DNA from: Pseudomonadota bacterium
Lineage (GTDB): Bacteria > Pseudomonadota > Gammaproteobacteria > Burkholderiales > Eutrophovitaceae
Reading direction: 5' to 3'
DNA length: 8,312 bases
Assembly (NCBI GenBank): GCA_002704665.1
Contig: PAHB01000039.1
Span: 1 to 8,312, forward strand
Shown here: positions 5,349-8,312 of the stretch, in pieces
How positions within the stretch are numbered: the stretch's first letter is position 1
Layout: each line of letters begins with the position of its first letter
The notes under the pieces: model-generated
What the model was told of the DNA's origin: nothing
Database searches by the model: none
The model's input: only the letters and a program-made list of their open reading frames with translations
Made by a program: the position numbers and the translations under genes

Positions 5349-6058
5349 CAAGTTTCGGTTGAATTGCGCACGTCTAATTCAAATGTCCATCCATGTTTTT
5401 TTTGCTTATACATGAAGACATAACCATCAACGATGCTTTTTATATTTATTAACGATTCCTCTCCAATTTTTTCGATAATATCTGGTCGCTTATCCCGCAC
5501 AATTTTTCCGTTTATAATCCCGTCTACAATAATATGTCCAACATGAATTCCCTCAGGACCATATTCTTTTGCCATAGCTTGTGCCAGCTGACGTAAAGCT
5601 CCTTTTGCAGAGTTAAATGCTCCAAAACCAGCTTTCCCTCGCAAAGAGGCGCTGGCTCCGGTGAAAATTAATGTTCCCGCTTTTTTGGGAAGAAATTTTT
5701 TAATAGCTTCTCTGCCGAACAAAAACCCAGACAAACAGCAAGTTTTCCAACTTTCTTCAAAATATTGTACTGACATTTCTTCTATTCTTCCGGGAGTATT
5801 ATTGCCAACGTTACAGATAGCAAGATCTACGCCTTCACCAGCTGTCTCAAAGAGCGCTTGAACATCTTTTTCCTGAGTCGCATCCACTTTAACCGCCCTT
5901 GCATTCCCGCCATTTTCCTTTATCTGTTTAACAATAATATCCAGTGCTGTTTTTGTTCTTCCTCCTATAAACATCTCTAAGCCCTCAGATGCAAATCGTT
6001 TTGATAGTTGTCCGCCAAGTCCTTGTTCGGCGTTAACTCCTAGTATAATCCCCTTCAT
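5345..6058 (-). CDS. Short-chain dehydrogenase/reductase-like protein lacking the catalytic Tyr
   Basis: This is a Rossmann-fold NAD(P)-binding protein of the SDR family, 237 residues, cytosolic. The N-terminal nucleotide loop is GVNAEQGLG (7-15), about two residues longer than the usual GxxxGxG. The NNAG-like element is NVGNN (83-87). The active-site serine region is GASAS (134-138). Where YxxxK is expected the sequence is FNSAK (148-152): Lys152 is kept but Tyr is Phe. From memory, a branch of SDRs with 'GFAAF..AK' and 'HVxHxxIDG' shares this change, and the HVGHIIVDG segment here fits that branch, so it is probably a family trait rather than decay. Whether it still reduces a substrate is open. 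The start ATG at 6058 has AAAGGA upstream that overlaps the stop of the HIT gene; the two form an operon with a 12-base gap. Confidence 0.87.
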   Translation of the reverse strand: MKGIILGVNAEQGLGGQLSKRFASEGLEMFIGGRTKTALDIIVKQIKENGGNARAVKVDATQEKDVQALFETAGEGVDLAICNVGNNTPGRIEEMSVQYFEESWKTCCLSGFLFGREAIKKFLPKKAGTLIFTGASASLRGKAGFGAFNSAKGALRQLAQAMAKEYGPEGIHVGHIIVDGIINGKIVRDKRPDIIEKIGEESLINIKSIVDGYVFMYKQKKHGWTFELDVRNSTETW

Positions 6059-6070
6059 TCGTGATTTCCT

Positions 6071-6451
6071 TTATCCATAATCATTCCTTTTAGGGAGCAT
6101 TCTTCCGATTTTCTCTCCACCCACTAAGTGAAAATGAAGGTGAGGCACTTCTTGCCCAGCGTTTGACCCAACATTCGAAATGACGCGATATCCATCAAAC
6201 TGAGCCGATACTTTCAAAAGCTCCGCTACGTGCGTTATCGCTTTAAAAAACTCAATAATTTCAATGTCTGAGGCTTTACGATGAAAATCATCTAAATCTG
6301 TGTATTCTCCCTTCGGGATTACAAGTATATGAATTTTTCGCTGGGGATAGACATCCTCAAAAGCTAGTACAAAATCGTTTTCATAATATTTTTTACAAGG
6401 TATTTCTTCCCTCAATATTTTGGCAAAAATATTATTTCTGTCGTACACCAT
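6071..6451 (-). CDS. HIT-family (HINT-type) nucleotide hydrolase
   Basis: This is a histidine-triad protein of 126 residues, the usual size for the HINT branch, whose members hydrolyse purine nucleoside phosphoramidates and acyl-adenylates. The triad is HLHFHLV (104-110), with H106 as the probable nucleophile, preceded by GQEVPH as in HINT proteins. The N-terminal 'IFAKILREEIPCKKYYEND' and 'LVIPK' (43-47) segments are also typical. It is cytosolic and probably dimeric by family precedent. The ATG at 6451 has AAGGA a few bases upstream. It leads an operon with the SDR-like gene; a functional link between the two is not evident. It is divergent from the GFA gene, with an imperfect inverted repeat about 26 bases upstream of its start. 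Confidence 0.94.
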   Translation of the reverse strand: MVYDRNNIFAKILREEIPCKKYYENDFVLAFEDVYPQRKIHILVIPKGEYTDLDDFHRKASDIEIIEFFKAITHVAELLKVSAQFDGYRVISNVGSNAGQEVPHLHFHLVGGEKIGRMLPKRNDYG

Positions 6452-6476
6452 TGTTATCCTTAATTTAGATAATTTG

Positions 6477-6499
6477 TTAGGATACCAAATTGTACCTAA
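6477..6499. repeat. Imperfect inverted repeat upstream of the HIT gene
   Basis: TTAGG, bulged A, TAC (6477-6485) pairs with GTACCTAA (6492-6499) around a CAAATT loop. It lies in the divergent gap between the HIT and GFA genes, 26 bases before the HIT ATG. It could be an operator or a hairpin in the 5' leader. It overlaps a TACAAT-like -10 on the minus strand (6494-6489), which would fit an operator. Confidence 0.33.
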
Positions 6500-6592
6500 A
6501 GCAATTCGTTAAATAAATAAACAGCTATATTTTGACAGTAACAGCATAAATAAAATTTGCACTTTTTCGTCCTCTTTTTCTTGATTGAAATT

Positions 6593-6598
6593 AAGGAG
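6593..6598 (+). promoter_or_regulatory. Shine-Dalgarno AAGGAG deciding the GFA start
   Basis: AAGGAG lies 9 nt before the GTG at 6608. The frame is open further upstream to a TTG at 6557, but that codon has no ribosome-binding site and would add a hydrophobic stretch foreign to the family, so 6608 is chosen. Confidence 0.75.
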
Positions 6599-6607
6599 AA
6601 TCAACTA

Positions 6608-7087
6608 GTGACTAAAAGCGATAAAAAAAGCGAATCTCATGAGGGAGGGTGCCTGTGTGGCAAGGTAAGGTATAAAACAATTGGACAGCCAAAGATAGTA
6701 GGGGCATGTCACTGTAGATATTGCCAATTAAGGTCAGGTAGTGCTTTTGGTGTATTAGTATATTTTAAGGAAGCTTTTCTTTCGCTGGAGAAAGGGGAGG
6801 TTGCCAAGTATCGATTCAGAAGTGAAAGTAATTTTCAATGGGAAAATCATTTTTGTCGTGATTGCGGAACGACTGTTTTTTTTCGCCTGGAAGTTTTTAA
6901 AGGCTTGGTAGGGGTAGCAGGAGGCACCTTCGATCCTCCGGCTTTTTGGTATGACATAGGGGCTGAAGTTTTCACTCGCGATAAAGCCGATTTCGTAGGT
7001 TGTATAAAAGCTAAGGCTCATTTTTCGACTTTCCATTATTACAACCCTAAGAATACAGAGAGCCCAAGATTAAAAGGGGAAAAATAG
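6608..7087 (+). CDS. GFA-family zinc protein (CENP-V/GFA fold)
   Basis: This is a 159-residue cytosolic protein of the fold first described for glutathione-dependent formaldehyde-activating enzyme. All seven zinc-ligand cysteines are present: C15 and C17 (GGCLCG), C34, C36 and C39 (CHCRYC), and C83 and C86 (FCRDCG), the same CxC...CxCxxC...CxxC order as in the family. 'GGTFDPP' (near residues 122-128) is also typical. Most members have no proven substrate, so formaldehyde detoxification should not be assumed; no adhI/frmA or esterase neighbour is seen here. The GTG start is set by a good Shine-Dalgarno. It converges on the methyltransferase gene at 7103 with 15 bases between stops. Confidence 0.92.
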   Translation: MTKSDKKSESHEGGCLCGKVRYKTIGQPKIVGACHCRYCQLRSGSAFGVLVYFKEAFLSLEKGEVAKYRFRSESNFQWENHFCRDCGTTVFFRLEVFKGLVGVAGGTFDPPAFWYDIGAEVFTRDKADFVGCIKAKAHFSTFHYYNPKNTESPRLKGEK

Positions 7088-7102
7088 TATTCGGAAACCT
7101 AT

Positions 7103-7885
7103 TTAACTCTGAATAATTTTTTTCCCAACTAAAATACTTTTAGTATCGACGATATTTATTCTATGTTTGCGAAATAATTGAAATAGTGACTCAAAAGAAA
7201 AAATAGATACGTGACCAGTGCGAGGAGTGATATACCAAGAATTAATAATATCTTTTGAATATGGAAACGGATGCAGAGTTGTTGTCATCAAGATGATTCC
7301 GTCCTCTGATAAGTGATTCGCAATAAATTGCGCAGTACCGTGTACATCGCAACAGTGCTCTATAACTTCTATTAGATAAATAATATCAAAATCTCGTGGT
7401 AGTGTATCGGCCGAACTAATGAATGCGAAAGGATCATGACACATAACCTGATAGTCATTATCCAAAAGAGCTTTTGCGGTATCGCCAGGATTGCCGCCTG
7501 AACCAAAATCTAAGATTTTCATCTCTGACTTGTGTTTTTTTAGAAAACCTGTGGACTGGAATTGCTTTATCAGAGTGTCCAGTTTTAAACCGTCAAGGTA
7601 AGATGAACTCATTCCCTCTATTTGAGCCTCTGATCGTGACGATTGACCGTGACCTTCTAGACCTTTGAAAAAATTATCGTTATAAATGTATTTTGTAAAC
7701 ATTTTGTGGTTCCATTCATCGAAGGCATCGGCAAAAATAAATCCACAACTAAGGCACCTATGATAGGGAATCATCTCATGACCATTTGGAACAATTTTAT
7801 TTGCTTCGTTTTCGTTTCCCTTGTCAAAGGGAACGTTGCCTAGAACAGGCGCATCGTTTTGACAAATTTTACATTGCTTATTCAT
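7103..7885 (-). CDS. SAM-dependent methyltransferase with N-terminal zinc ribbon
   Basis: This is a class I methyltransferase of 260 residues from the ATG at 7885. An N-terminal zinc-binding module uses two CxxC pairs, C5/C8 (CKIC) and C44/C47 (CLSC), followed by FIFADAFDEW and IYND. Motif I is LDFGSGG (125-131), a probable ribose-contact acid is D151 (HDPF), and the late motif EVIEH (173-177) is typical of the Methyltransf_23-like group. Similar two-part proteins occur in polysaccharide and natural-product clusters, where the ribbon is thought to be structural; the substrate here is unknown. An in-frame TTG four codons upstream (7897) is possible, but ATG is favoured because the conserved ribbon starts right after it. 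No Shine-Dalgarno is seen for either start. Confidence 0.86.
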   Translation of the reverse strand: MNKQCKICQNDAPVLGNVPFDKGNENEANKIVPNGHEMIPYHRCLSCGFIFADAFDEWNHKMFTKYIYNDNFFKGLEGHGQSSRSEAQIEGMSSSYLDGLKLDTLIKQFQSTGFLKKHKSEMKILDFGSGGNPGDTAKALLDNDYQVMCHDPFAFISSADTLPRDFDIIYLIEVIEHCCDVHGTAQFIANHLSEDGIILMTTTLHPFPYSKDIINSWYITPRTGHVSIFSFESLFQLFRKHRINIVDTKSILVGKKIIQS

Positions 7886-7924
7886 TTCGAGTAACAAAAT
7901 GGGAAACGGAATCTAGTTTTCATG

Positions 7925-7959
7925 TTAACTTAATATTTCCTCAAATATTAAAAAGTTAA
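7925..7959. repeat. Large AT-rich inverted repeat between divergent genes
   Basis: A nine-base perfect stem TTAATATTT (7930-7938) / AAATATTAA (7943-7951) with loop CCTC is extended, after a three-A bulge, by TTAAC (7925-7929) / GTTAA (7955-7959). It fills the middle of the 79-base gap between the methyltransferase (-) and the small membrane protein (+) and ends five bases before the latter's ATG. It could be an operator serving both genes or a hairpin covering the ribosome-binding region of the plus-strand gene. Confidence 0.5.
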
Positions 7960-7964
7960 GTTTT

Positions 7965-8198
7965 ATGAAAAATTTCTTTAAGACATATCTCAAGTGGATA
8001 AGCACTGCTTTAGTTCTCACTGGAATTGCACTTACTAATTTTAACATATACCCCTTAAATATTTTTTTTCACGGCTCGGGGGTTTTAGGGTGGACAGCAT
8101 CCGGAATCCTAATGAAAGACAAAGCAATTTTGACTAATTTTGGTCTTCAAATTCCTATTTTTATCGCTGGATTCTATAACTATTATCTATTAAATTGA
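7965..8198 (+). CDS. Small membrane protein, about three helices
   Basis: The product is 77 residues. A short basic N-terminus (MKNFFKTYLKW) leads into a helix at about 11-27 (ISTALVLTGIALTNF), then YPLNI (29-33), a second helix at about 34-50 ending before MKDKA, and a third at about 55-76. The arrangement 'KW...G..LT...NIYPLNI...G...W...G...KDKAI' resembles a common family of short hypothetical membrane proteins that I recall from marine Alphaproteobacteria; no function is known to me. No clear Shine-Dalgarno precedes the ATG, and the large inverted repeat ends only five bases before it. No other gene follows in the window. Confidence 0.72.
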   Translation: MKNFFKTYLKWISTALVLTGIALTNFNIYPLNIFFHGSGVLGWTASGILMKDKAILTNFGLQIPIFIAGFYNYYLLN

Positions 8199-8312
8199 TC
8201 ATGTTAATTGGAATGACTGCAATTAATACTGCATTTTTCGGGTAGTTATTGCGAATTTTTAATTAGTTGTAACAAATTGACATGCAAATTTTACAGACCG
8301 TTCATAGAATGA
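8199..8312. other. Intergenic tail with no supported feature
   Basis: The last 114 bases are AT-rich and hold no ORF of note. A perfect TTGACA (8277-8282) might be the -35 of a gene beyond the edge, but no TATAAT-like hexamer lies 16-19 bases further on; TAGAAT (8305-8310) is too far at 22 bases. Confidence 0.4.

Noticed and set aside
5661..5861. Plus-strand 66-codon ORF
   Set aside because: It lies antisense to the SDR gene, with no start signals.
6557..6607. Upstream TTG extension of the GFA gene
   Set aside because: No Shine-Dalgarno, and it adds a hydrophobic stretch not seen in the family; the GTG at 6608 has AAGGAG at 9 nt.
6755..7036. Minus-strand 93-codon ORF
   Set aside because: It lies antisense to the GFA gene, which carries all seven expected cysteines.
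7474..7668. Plus-strand 64-codon ORF
   Set aside because: It lies antisense to the zinc-ribbon methyltransferase.
8277..8310. Promoter from TTGACA at 8277
   Set aside because: No -10 at 16-19 bases; the nearest TAGAAT is 22 bases away.

Overview
The window is an AT-rich piece of a bacterial chromosome with short intergenic gaps and small gene clusters on both strands. Several products have a style that I associate with marine Alphaproteobacteria: a bacterial-type Fpr flavoprotein, a GFA-fold zinc protein, a YNSAK-like SDR with Phe for Tyr, and a short 'KW...YPLNI' membrane protein. This placement is inference from protein style only. No rRNA, tRNA, CRISPR array, transposase, integrase or phage structural gene was seen.

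Layout. Positions 1-533 (-) hold the N-terminal 177 residues of a HAD-superfamily hydrolase that runs off the left edge. A small signal-peptide ORF (511-684, -) overlaps its start. Next are ferredoxin/flavodoxin-NADP reductase (753-1574, -) and, divergent from it, a small secreted-protein gene (1633-2062, +) broken by one base. The stretch 2058-2363 has no long ORF, but it holds a run of hairpins and a 32-codon gene on the minus strand (2164-2262). That tiny gene has an extended Shine-Dalgarno sequence and its own terminator. A four-helix membrane protein (2364-2792, +) follows.

Positions 4380-2812 (-) form a tight three-gene operon: two unrelated GNAT acetyltransferases and a small secreted four-cysteine protein. 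Divergent from it is an FkbM-type methyltransferase (4444-5331, +). A HIT-SDR operon (6451-5345, -) converges on the FkbM gene. Divergent from the HIT gene is a GFA-family zinc protein (6608-7087, +). A methyltransferase with an N-terminal zinc ribbon (7885-7103, -) and a short three-helix membrane protein (7965-8198, +) close the window. The last 114 bases show nothing convincing.

The genes do not form one pathway. They are mostly one- to three-gene transcription units of housekeeping or accessory enzymes: redox, nucleotide-conjugate hydrolysis, acetyl or methyl transfer, and small envelope proteins. I do not see a convincing undescribed system. The best candidates for a second look are the tiny gene at 2164-2262, the hairpin cluster beside it, the frameshifted secreted gene, and the GNAT-GNAT-secreted protein operon. 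Non-ATG starts are frequent: GTG for HAD, the broken secreted gene, FkbM and GFA; TTG for the second GNAT and the secreted protein.
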